NCBI RefSeq assembly: GCF_949628215.1
Contig: NC_134282.1
Location: forward strand, 18,332,723 to 18,396,722
Direction: 5' to 3'
DNA length: 64,000 nucleotides
Source: Phalacrocorax aristotelis
Taxonomy: Eukaryota > Chordata > Aves > Suliformes > Phalacrocoracidae
Within the stretch, counting starts at the first letter, position 1. Every line of letters begins with the position of its first letter. Made by a program: the position numbers and the translations under genes. The notes below the pieces were generated by a model. It was not told the origin of the DNA. It ran no database searches and saw only the letters and a program-made list of their open reading frames with translations. Shown one piece after another: positions 47,901 to 55,800 of this stretch.

Positions 47901-50900
47901 GAAACTGTTTATGATATAGAGCCCAGACCAGGAATATCTACCTTAAGAGAGAATAGTGGCCATCAGTAATACTGCAAGTATGCTCCATGGCCTGATTTTA
48001 CAACTCTTCTTTGATGTGTACAGGTATTCAGAGCTATGGGCCATACCTTTCTTATTTTCTTTCATCGTTTCCTTGCTCTTTGCTTTTTCCAGTTTGATTT
48101 CCAAACCCATTAACTTCTTCCCATTCAGTTGAAGAGCTTTATCCAGATCTTCAGCAGATGAAAAGTCTACGTAGCCGAATCGCCTGAAAGAAGAGTAACC
48201 TTACTATTTAAGCTGATCTATCTCTAGTAGCAGAGAACACAAATGGAAACTCAGAACCAGAGAGGTCCCCACTGGTCAGGTTAGAGTGTTAATATAATAA
48301 ATGCTAACTGGCCCACATAACCAAAGCAACAGCTCTGTACTGAAGCAGCAGCTCTCCCTTTAGGGAAATGCTGTCTGAAAGAGCTGCAAACCAGACAAGT
48401 ACTATACCCTCATCAATACCATGTCTCTTCCAGCTCCCACACACTATCAAGCAACCATCTCAGCATCTTGAAGGGAACCGGCATCAGCACAGCATCACCT
48501 CTCCAAACCAACTCCTGCCAATTCAAAGAAATAAACAACAAAATTCCACGGATAAACTCACTTGGAAGCACCAATCCTGACATCTAAGACTTCAATATTC
48601 TTCTTCCCAAAGAATTCTTTGATGCCAGCCTTCAGTTCTTCATACTCCTTAGCGGGGACCAAATTGCCCACAAAGAGGGAGAAAGCTGAAGTGGGCCCTT
48701 TAAACAAAAAGAAGATCAAGTTGGGTTGTTTATGTTTGTGTGTTTGTTTAAAGCAGTCGAAAGAACTGTAAGCCAGACTCCAGACAGCTTTAGCACATCA
48801 GTTTCTACTCAAGAGTGACATCATACTTCAGTATTAAGTCCCCTATAGTCATCATTTGTGCTGGAAAAAACCCCACCCACTTAGCATCCTGTCCCTTCAC
48901 AGTTATGTGCCTGACACAACAGTCCAACAACAGCCCACCAAACAGGCATCGTTTGAGGATCCTACACCACCTACCATCTGTTTTCTTTTTCTTGGCCTCT
49001 GGTGCACTTTTGTTGGCCATTTCTTTCTTCCTCTTTCCAGGTGCTTCCTTGACAGGTTCTGCGATAGAGAACAAACAACAAAACTGAAATTAAAGTATAA
49101 AACAACTTTTCCTGTACTGGATCAACACAGGAGCATTAGTCTTTACACTAGTCATACACAAGACCTTCTCTTGTCACTACAGCAACTGTTCTTCAGCCCA
49201 AAAGACCATGAAAGGACAAAAAATTTTACTCAGGCATCCTTAATCCTTCCTGTTATTAGACAGTTATGGTCTCTGAAACATTTAAACTCACTTTCATCCT
49301 CACTTTCCTCCTCGGCATCCTCTTCATCTTCATCCTCATCCTCATCTTCATCCTCATCATCCTCTTCATCTTCGTCATCTTCAGAGTCTGCCTTGGCTTT
49401 CAGTGGTGCAGTCTTTGCTGGAGTCGGTTTCTTCACCTGAACAGGGGTTGTGTCCATGGCTTCATCTTCAGACTCTGAAACAAGTTGAGCACAAGATTTC
49501 AGATACATTCAAGATTAAGTCCCTTTTGAGGCTAAAAAGAAAATCTTGAAGTAAAATAGTGGTTTTCATGCCTCAAGTTTGTATAATATATTAATTGTGC
49601 TTATGAAAGCTGCCTCTCCCTCAAGTTTTACTTCATTAAGAAACACCACCTGTCCCCAAGAGTAAAAACAAAGTTTTGCTAGCAATAGGGAAATAAAGAC
49701 CCACTCAGCTCCATCTGATTGACACTAGTGGCCAGCTGAAGTCATCTGGGCACTCTATGGAGACACAGACACACTCTGCATCACTCCCACTGACCTGTTC
49801 AGTTGTACCCCCTCTAGCTCCCTATAAGCATTTGTGAGGTTTAACATCTTCTAAATTCTTTTAAAGAGTCAAAGTTTTCCTAAGTCTCACATACCATCAT
49901 CATCCTCCTCCTCCTCCTCTTCTTCCTCCTCCTCCTCTTCAGATTCTTGCTTTGCTGGCACAACTGCAGGCTTTTTGGCTGGTACTGCTGCAGTCTTTTT
50001 GGCTGCAGGCTTCACAGGCATTGCTGGTTCCTCTTCCTCATCTGCAACAACAGTACAGCAAGTGTTTACTAGCAAAGTTACTTTCTTCCTCGCAATATTT
50101 TGGCAAAGTTCAAGAAAGAACAATTGGAGAAACTAGGAGATGCTTCACATGCTGCATGTAATGCAGCTGCAGCCCAAGTTCTCCAACCTTCGCTGACTCC
50201 CCACCATTTAATCAACGAATCCCCCCCTCGACAGTATTAAATCATATTAAACTTTCAGTTCCAAAGGGACTCAAATTCAGCAACTTGATTGGACCAGACT
50301 TAGTCAATTTGTACAGGGATATTTCAAAAGTAACTTACCAGAATCATCTTCCTCCTCCTCCTCCTCCTCCTCGTCATCATCATCCTCCTCCTCCTCGTCA
50401 TCATCATCCTCATCTTCCTCCTCACTCTCCTCCTTCTTGGCATTCTTTCCATTTTTTGCTCCTTTGGTTAGGACAGCAGCCTTTTTAGGTGATGGAACAA
50501 CAGCCTTTTTAGCTGGAGTAGCCACAGTCTTCTTTGCGGGTGTAACTGCCTTTTTTGCAGGAGTAGCGGCCTTCTTTGCAGGGGTAGCGGCCTTCTTGGC
50601 TGGCGTAACTGCTGCTTTTTGTTGTTTCTTCTGAGGGATCATCTGAAATACACAGTAGTGTGAGACTTATGCTGGCCCTTTAAATTACTATTACTTCAAT
50701 GCCAGGCAAATATAACAGCTGCGATCTAAAAGCTCAAAACTAGCTTTTTCATGCTCTTAACAGACTACTTATGGAACATTAAAGCATCTCCATATTCCCT
50801 GGTCCTGAGGCAAAGCCAGTAACCTCACTAGTAGCATGCAGTAGCTTGAAATTTTTAGTCTTGCATATTATTTGTGTGGGATATATCACTTACTACTGAT

Positions 50901-51929
50901 GCTCTGTTAGAGTAATTAATCATCCGCTTGCTCATCAGAACTAGGAAGAGCTATAAGATCCCAGCAGTCCTTCCAAAGCCTGGAAGTACAGACTCAGCAG
51001 CTAAGCTAGTTTTCCCCACACTGTTTTTTTCTTATGAAATCCACTTTATTATTTAGCCACAGTTAACTGACAGACACCAATTGTTTAATAACGGTGATTC
51101 TGTCACATACTACATGCCCCCCCAAACTTTATCACACTGCTTCTAGCTCGGTCACCTCTTCTCCGCTGCTTTCCTCTAGCTCAGAGGATTCTTCTTCCTC
51201 GCTTTCCTCGACCTTTTTTGGGGGAGGAGCCATTTTTTTCTGTTTGGTCTGATTCTTGGGTGTCTGAAAGAGACCGGCTGAGCTGTTAGGCGGCGTCCAA
51301 CCTCTCCGCCAGGGAGCGAGCGGCACATTCGAGCTCCGAGGCGGCCCAGCCCGGCCTGCGGGCGCTCGCACCAGCACGATTGTCCCAGCCGCGTGGCCGT
51401 GCCGCCCCGTCCCCAGGTGCCCGATGGGCCGGGGGACCCGGGGTGCCCTCCCGGGGTTTGGGGGCAGTGTCGGGGCGGGGGGGCGCCCCGCGCTCCCACG
51501 TGCTCGCTGTCCCCGGTGCACCACGTGGCCGCGCGGCGGCGTAGCCCCGCCCCCCCTTCGCGGGCTGCGCGCGCTCGCACGCGGCGCGCGCCCAGACGCC
51601 CCCTCCCCTGCCCGTCGTCCCCCCCCCCCCAGTTCTCCCACGCCCGGGTCCCCACGCGCGACCGCGTGCAGGGGAACGGGACGGGACGGGGCTTGAAACC
51701 GCTCCCACGGAGCGCGGGGCCCCTCCCCTCGCCGCCATCTTCACGGTGAGGGCGGGGAGGCCTGGAAACCGTCGCGCGGCCTCAGGAGACGACGGCGGGA
51801 AGGCGGCCCGTCTCCCTCCCCTCCCCCCTATCACCACCCGTACGCCCGCCATGGCGGCGGCCGCCCGCTTCCCGCCCGGCGGCCGAGCGCGGCCCCGCCC
51901 GGCGGCCTCACCTTGGCGATCTTCACCAT
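44831..51929 (-). CDS. NCL: NCL, nucleolin (whole coding region, 15 coding exons)
   Basis: Nucleolin is the abundant nucleolar RNA-binding protein that acts in rDNA transcription, pre-rRNA processing and ribosome assembly. The joined exons give 697 residues, close to the usual length (human 710). Parts in order are a basic N-terminus with TPAKK repeats (residues about 43-110, sites of the cdk1 type), four acidic Glu/Asp tracts (to about residue 254), and a nuclear-localisation-like block GKRKKEMANKSAPEAKKKK. Four RRM domains follow, with RNP2 at 289-294, 379-384, 469-474 and 561-566 and RNP1 at 327-334, 414-421, 504-511 and 597-604. The protein ends in a Gly/Arg-rich RGG tail and DHKPQGKKIKFE. 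All exon phases join in frame. The only unclear junction is the exon 2 donor. Three introns host snoRNAs. Confidence 0.97.
45024..45048. repeat. Perfect 10-bp stem hairpin in NCL intron 14
   Basis: TAATCCCAAG at 45024-45033 and CTTGGGATTA at 45039-45048 are perfect inverted repeats around a 5-base loop. The hairpin lies in the 182-bp last intron, where no known NCL snoRNA resides. Confidence 0.7.
45096..45313 (-). CDS. NCL: NCL coding exon 14 (second half of RRM4, start of RGG)
   Basis: Begins with the G that completes the RNP1 glycine codon of RRM4 (FGFVDFSSPEDAKAAKEAME). It continues through KVILDFAKPKGEFQ into a glycine/arginine-rich tract. The donor is GTGAGA. Confidence 0.95.
45443..45582 (-). 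ncRNA. SNORA75: SNORA75 (U23), H/ACA snoRNA in NCL intron 13
   Basis: On the minus strand a stem CTTCTC...GAGAAG encloses TCAATGAGCTCCTTCCTGCC and CCTATGGATTCGCACGAGAA, which match human U23 as I recall it. An H box ATATTA lies at 45513-45518. A second hairpin closed by CACAA/TTGTG follows, and ACA sits three bases from the 3' end (45446-45448). The length of about 140 nt fits the family. U23 guides rRNA pseudouridylation and is hosted by NCL in mammals too. End positions are good to a few bases. Confidence 0.88.
45762..45888 (-). CDS. NCL: NCL coding exon 13 (first half of RRM4)
   Basis: Encodes QQSKTLFVRGLSEDTTEETL through IVTDRDTGSSKG. It contains RNP2 of RRM4 and ends two bases into the RNP1 glycine codon. 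The donor is GTACGG; another GT (GTAAAC) lies five bases further on and would shift the frame. Confidence 0.95.
46173..46250 (-). ncRNA. SNORD20: SNORD20 (U20), C/D-box snoRNA in NCL intron 12
   Basis: The minus strand has terminal stem CTGGAT...ATCCAG. The C box ATGATGA is at 46238-46244, D' CTGA at 46226-46229, C' TGATGAA at 46214-46220 and D box CTGA at 46178-46181. The 5' part, GGATATGATGACTGATTA, resembles human U20, which lies in an NCL intron and guides 2'-O-methylation of 18S rRNA. Confidence 0.9.
46353..46504 (-). CDS. NCL: NCL coding exon 12 (second half of RRM3)
   Basis: Completes the RNP1 glycine codon and reads YAFVEFPTTEDAKEALNSCN through RAIRLEFSSPAWQKGNANAR. The donor is GTAAGT. 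One base is left over. Confidence 0.95.
46600..46735 (-). CDS. NCL: NCL coding exon 11 (first half of RRM3)
   Basis: Reads GGGERESKTLIVNNLSYAAS through KMPQTNQGRPKG. It contains RNP2 LIVNNL and ends two bases into the RNP1 glycine codon. The donor is GTATGT. Confidence 0.95.
47093..47226 (-). CDS. NCL: NCL coding exon 10 (second half of RRM2)
   Basis: Completes the RNP1 glycine codon and reads MAYVEFKTEAEANKALEEKQ through AMVIDFTGEKSHQEHQK. The donor is GTACTT. Confidence 0.95.
47445..47571 (-). CDS. NCL: NCL coding exon 9 (first half of RRM2)
   Basis: Reads ERDARTLFVKNLPYRLTEDE through MNKEGNSKG. It contains RNP2 LFVKNL and ends two bases into the RNP1 glycine codon. The donor is GTATGT. 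Confidence 0.95.
48047..48183 (-). CDS. NCL: NCL coding exon 8 (second half of RRM1)
   Basis: Completes the lysine of RNP1 KRFGYVDF and reads on through LQLNGKKLMGLEIKLEKAKS to KENKK. The donor is GTATGG. Confidence 0.95.
48562..48697 (-). CDS. NCL: NCL coding exon 7 (first half of RRM1)
   Basis: Reads GPTSAFSLFVGNLVPAKEYE through LDVRIGASK. It contains RNP2 LFVGNL. Two bases are left over. The donor is GTGAGT. Confidence 0.95.
48792..48862 (-). ncRNA. SNORD82: SNORD82 (U82), C/D-box snoRNA in NCL intron 6
   Basis: The minus strand has terminal stem AGCACA...TGTGCT. The C box ATGATGA is at 48849-48855, D' CTGA at 48828-48831, C' ATGATG at 48819-48824 and D box CTGA at 48798-48801. The segment before D' (GGGACTTAATACTGA) matches human U82 as I recall it, which is also intronic in NCL. 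Confidence 0.88.
48975..49058 (-). CDS. NCL: NCL coding exon 6 (basic NLS-like segment)
   Basis: Reads KPVKEAPGKRKKEMANKSAP then EAKKKKTDG, the basic segment between the last acidic tract and RRM1. The donor is GTAGGT. Confidence 0.93.
49292..49474 (-). CDS. NCL: NCL coding exon 5 (acidic tract)
   Basis: Reads ESEDEAMDTTPVQVKKPTPA, then a long Asp/Glu run ending EEESEDE. The GA-rich codon run GAT/GAG/GAA is prone to length change. The donor is GTGAGT. Confidence 0.93.
49475..49894 (-). other. NCL: NCL intron 4, no RNA gene recognised
   Basis: AT-rich intron between acidic exons 4 and 5. I looked for C/D and H/ACA boxes and found no convincing set. Confidence 0.5.
49895..50041 (-). CDS. NCL: NCL coding exon 4 (basic/acidic segment)
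   Basis: Reads DEEEEPAMPVKPAAKKTAAV through PAKQES into a run of Glu and Asp. The donor is GTATGT. Two- and one-base overhangs join exons 3 and 5 in frame. Confidence 0.93.
50339..50642 (-). CDS. NCL: NCL coding exon 3 (TPAKK repeats and acidic tract)
   Basis: Starts MIPQKKQQKAAVTPAKKAAT, with about six TPAKK-like repeats. It continues KGAKNGKNAKKEESEEEDED and ends in an acidic run. The Thr-Pro sites are of the type phosphorylated by cdk1 in nucleolin. The donor is GTAAGT. Confidence 0.95.
50643..51155 (-). other. NCL: NCL intron 2
   Basis: Between the weak exon 2 donor and exon 3. No snoRNA signature recognised. Confidence 0.6.
51156..51263 (-). CDS. NCL: NCL coding exon 2
   Basis: The acceptor CTTTCAG precedes TPKNQTKQKKMAPPPKKVEE, then a Glu/Ser-rich end SSGEE, all typical of nucleolin residues 7-42. 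The donor is assigned as GAG|GTGACC, which is weak at positions +5 and +6. GTG at 51148-51150 (GCA|GTGTGA) is an alternative. The human protein has an extra valine here, so this junction could be off by a few residues. Confidence 0.85.
51264..51911 (-). other. NCL: NCL intron 1 (GC-rich)
   Basis: CpG-dense intron inside the NCL CpG island, with a C run near 51620-51630. Long open frames here on both strands reflect GC content. Confidence 0.7.
51912..51929 (-). CDS. NCL: NCL coding exon 1 (start, 18 nt)
   Basis: The minus strand reads CGCCATC then ATG GTG AAG ATC GCC AAG, followed by GTGAGG. This encodes MVKIAK, compared with MVKLAK in human. The CCGCCATCATGG context resembles the human start site. 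Confidence 0.95.
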
Positions 51930-52400
51930 GATGGCGGCAGTGCCTGGCGGCGCAGGGGCGGCGGCCGAGCTGCCTCAGGAAAAGGGGTGGTCGCGTCCGG
52001 CGGGGCGGCGGGGAGGAGCGGAACAGGCCCCGGGCGGTCGCGGGAAGCGGCGGTGAGACAGTAGCGGCCAGCACCGGGGACTCAAACGAAAGAGCGAGCG
52101 CAGGCCCCTTCCGCTCGCTTCTCTAGCCCTCCGCCACGCCACGCCCCCACCGCCCCCGCTTCAGCCAATCGCCGCGCGCGCCGCGCCGCCCGGCCAATCG
52201 CCGACCCCGCCCCTCGAGCCCCTTCGCCAATCTCCGGCGCTTTGCGATCAACCAACGGCAAAGCGCGTTACAGCTGCTGGAGAGAGCGTGTGTGTGAGGT
52301 GGGGGGCGAGAGCCGGGGAGACGCGCTGCTCGCCCGCAAGGAATCGGCGTAAGCCAATGAGAGGGCGGCAACTCGGCGCCTGCGCCCTGATTGGGCGGCG
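51930..52400 (-). promoter_or_regulatory. NCL: NCL 5' UTR and TATA-less CpG-island promoter with CCAAT boxes
   Basis: The minus strand at about 52092 reads CTTTCGTTTGAGTC. This resembles the start of human NCL mRNA as I recall it (CTTTCGCCTCAGTC), so the transcription start is probably at 52092-52094. Upstream are CCAAT elements at 52165-52169, 52194-52198, 52227-52231 and 52354-52358, and ATTGG at 52390-52394. No TATA box is seen. The enclosing CpG island runs from about 51290 to 52860. Confidence 0.75.
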
Positions 52401-52479
52401 GGGCTTAGCGGAGGGTAGGCGTGGCCGGGGCCGCGGGAGAGCACGTGGCGAGCGGTGGGCCACGTGGTGGAGAGGGGCC

Positions 52480-52805
52480 AGGGCCGGGAGGTCCGGGGGC
52501 CGGGTGTCCCGGGGCCGGGACGGCGGAGGCCCGTGGGCCCCAGGGGGTCCGCCGCCTGGAGTGGGGGGCCGGGGGCCGGGAGGGGGGAGGTCCGGGGGTT
52601 CCGGGGCTGGGAGGTGGGAGGTCCGGGGGTCATAGGCAGTCCGGGGCCGGGAATGGGGGTCCCGGGGCCGGGAGGGGGGAGGTCCGAGGGTTACGGGGCA
52701 GGGAGGAGGACGGGGCCGGAGGTCCCTGAGCCGGGAGAGGGAGGGCCAGGTGTCCCGGAGGGTCTGGGCCCGGGAGGGGAGGGATCCGGTGGTCCGGGGG
52801 AGGGT
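52480..52805 (+). repeat. G-rich minisatellite-like tandem array
   Basis: Repeated variants of GGGGCCGGGAGGTCCGGGGG and GGTCCCGGGGCCGGGA with irregular spacing. The array is strongly G-rich on the + strand. It adjoins the NCL promoter on its upstream side. Long open frames here are low-complexity by-products. Confidence 0.75.
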
Positions 52806-52869
52806 CTGGCACAGCCTGCCAGCCGCTGCGTGCGGCGCCGGGGCTGGCTTTGCAGGCCGCCCCTGCAGC

Positions 52870-55800
52870 AGCTCGGCTCCGGGGGTGGAACTCATCCTGA
52901 GTTTGCCTGTTGGCCTCGGTAAGGGGACAGGGCTGGCGTCTTCCCCGCGCTGCTTCTGCCACCTCCCTCCCCTTCCCCCGGTATCCCTTCCCCGGCCCTC
53001 AGGAGGCTCTAAGCCCCCTTGTAAAGCTTAAAGCATCCCCGGGAGCCCAGTGTGCAGCTGCTGCGGTTGTAGCTGGCACAGGTGCACCTTGCAACTGCTG
53101 CCCTTGACAAGGCTGGCAGCACTGTCCTTCTGTACCTTGTACAGTTGTAAGTCAAGCAGTTAGCTTAGCCATTTCCCTTAGAACACCCTGAATGAATACT
53201 TACAGGGCTCTGTTTGTTGTTTCAATCTTTACTTTTACCAAACAGGACCAAGAAAATGGCGAATGCTGAAGAGCAGTTAGATCCCACCTCCTAGGAGTAT
53301 ATCTGAGTGAAGTGCCTGAGTTATATGACACTGGTTGGAGCCATTCTCTTTTGTAAATAATAAGGGATGCATTAGGCCACCCAGAAGATGATACATGAAG
53401 AGCATGAGTGATGCTATAGCCCAGCCCAGGTTAGAGAGCTGGCTGAGCCACACACCTTGGCCTCCAGTGGCTCCCAGTGGGGAGAAAAGGCCAAATGCTA
53501 AAGAAAAACATAAAACTGCATTTAGGCTGTGCTGTTCCCCATATCTCACCTAGGGCTCCAGGCAGCCCTAAGACTGGGAAGGAGGAAGCTGGAGTGGCAC
53601 TGAGGCCAGCCGTTTTCTGGGGACACACAACATTGCAAGGCTCCCCCAGTGGAACAGCACAGCCCTGCTTCTCTGCAGGCACCAGCAGAAGTTTCAGGGC
53701 CAAGGGAGGTCTGCAGAGCAGCATTAGTGAGAAGTAATTTGGCCAAAAGAGCAGATATAACAGCTCTATTTGTGGAGTAAATGTATTTTAGGTACTTTTA
53801 TGGCTGTCTCTTGTAGTATGTATGTACCTTGGGAGCATTGATCTAATTCCACAGTTAAAGGGAATTTAGATGGTTTAATGGAGACCCCAGGAGGGATTTG
53901 CCAAGGATTTGCAGTTTCTGGCACAGCAGAGACTCATCCCCTGTGCTCGTCCCTAGCCTGGCAGCACTGGAGACACCTTGCCCAGCTGCTGGTGCCCAGG
54001 GCTGGGAGGGAGCAGAGCTGTGGGGCAAATGTGGCTCCCCAAAAGCCAGGCAAGATGGGTGCCCAGCTGGGGGGACACCTCCTTAGCTGGGGGAGTGAGT
54101 GTCCTCAAGTGTCCTGTTCAGCCTGTGCTTGGTCGTGGCTGGGTGCTTCCACTAGATGGTGACAAAAGGCTGCAACTCCTGTCTGGAGTGGGAGTCTGCG
54201 GGGGTTACCCTGGCTCCTGAAACATGCCTCTCTGGGTGCAGCTGGGCGGGACATCACGTCCTGCCTGCCGCATCTCTCCCTGGAGATCTCAGGGCATGGA
54301 GGAGGGTCTGAGAGGAGCCCCACATTTGATACCCGCCAGATAAAAGCAGCAGCCAAGTAGAGTCAGGAGAGGAAAAGTTTTGCCTGTGGCCTGTGCAGGC
54401 ATCTGCTGCCAGAAGACTGTCAGGGATCTCAAGCCAAACACCCTGTGAGTGCCCAGAGAGGGGGGAAATGAGCTAGGAAAGCCTGAAAATGTGGCCCTGA
54501 TTTCCCCAGCCCCAGCCTTGCTTCCCTGGCATGTCTCAGCTGCTATGTTGTGAGCATGGCACAACAAAAGTGACAGAAAAAAGAAAGGACATTTACCCAT
54601 CCCAGGTCTAGACGCTGCTTAAACCATCTTGAGCATCCCAACACCCCATCAGCAAAGCCTCTTCTGCCACTGGTGCCCACCTCAGCCTGTTACGCTGCTC
54701 CCCTGCGCATTGCCTGCTGCCAGCCAGAGCCACTCCAGTGGGTACTGCTGAGCGGCTGATGGATGGTAACCCAGTGGGGCTGCCACACAGGACTTGTCCT
54801 CTCTCCTCCCAACCACACACCTCACCTAAATACCCAGCAGGTGAAGAAAACTCCCCATATCCTGATTAATGCAGAGCATCAAATGAGACAGGTCTGCATT
54901 ATACCCTAATTAAGTCTTTTCTTCCTTACCCATCTGGCCGTGCTGATAGGAGGGCCCTCAAGGATAAGCGTGAAGCGGGCCCAAGGTTTGCCATGACAAA
55001 CAGCATTTAATTCAAGCAGTCATGTGCCATCCCACCTCCTGCGCCTTGAAATTAACACCTTGGGACCTGGTGGGCTGCAGGGATGAAAGTCAACTGTGCC
55101 TGGTAGAGTATGGGATTTCTTCTCTGGGGAGCATCCTTTCTGGAGGTGGGATGCTGCAGGGATTGGCATGGGCCCCTGGAGCCAGACACATCTTCTGCCC
55201 TGGAGCCAATAGTGGGTGATAAGCCAGCACATCCCGCCTGGATAAGGGTGCACCATTTTTGGGCATCTGTGACAAGGAAATGCCCTGGTGACCTACACGG
55301 GGAGTTTTGTATGTGCAGCATTTGGTGTCCCCATGACCTCCAAGGATTCCTTGAAGAAATCATTCCAGGTACGCTGCAGAGAAAAAGGGCTTTTCTATTT
55401 CCAGAAGCCAATATCCCCGAGATGTCCCTTCTGCCAGCCCAGTTCCTCTCCCTAAGACCCATTGCCTGGAGCTGGCAGCAGGACCTTGCAGCTTGCTTGT
55501 GAGCTCCCAGCAAGCCCACACAGCCACCCAAAGCCTCTGGGCCAAGTGGACTCTTCTCCAGCTCTGCTCAGCAGAAGGAGCAAGTGCAGCCCTGGAAAAA
55601 AAATTAAGAGGGAGAGAAGTGGGACTGACACAAAGGGAACTTGCATTAGGTGTAAGATAAAGACAGGAAACCAGGCTGGGGATCTGTGGAGTGTTTTGGG
55701 TGGCAAGAGGGGAGCTTGGGAGTGCCCTCATCTCTCCATCCGGATGGAGAAAGTCAGTGAGATGGGAACAGGGAGGCTATTCGAAGCAATACGTGCAAAT

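Noticed and set aside
47880-47990. Possible extra C/D snoRNA in NCL intron 8
   Set aside because: A CTGATG-like element is present but there is no matching C box or terminal stem.
48380-48450. TTGATGA C-box-like motif in NCL intron 7
   Set aside because: No D box or closing stem at a suitable distance.
48856-49478. Serine- and Ile/Phe-rich plus-strand frames opposite the NCL acidic exons
   Set aside because: Antisense reading of the GAT/GAG/GAA codon runs of nucleolin.
50900-50950. Two GATGA-like motifs in NCL intron 2
   Set aside because: No D box CTGA and no terminal stem; not a snoRNA by sequence.
51286-52074. 262-codon frame on the - strand over NCL exon 1 and intron 1
   Set aside because: It crosses the true NCL start in another frame inside the CpG island. 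Composition artefact.
52248-52922. Long Gly/Pro-rich frames on both strands next to the NCL promoter
   Set aside because: Produced by the G-rich tandem array; repetitive peptides with no domain.
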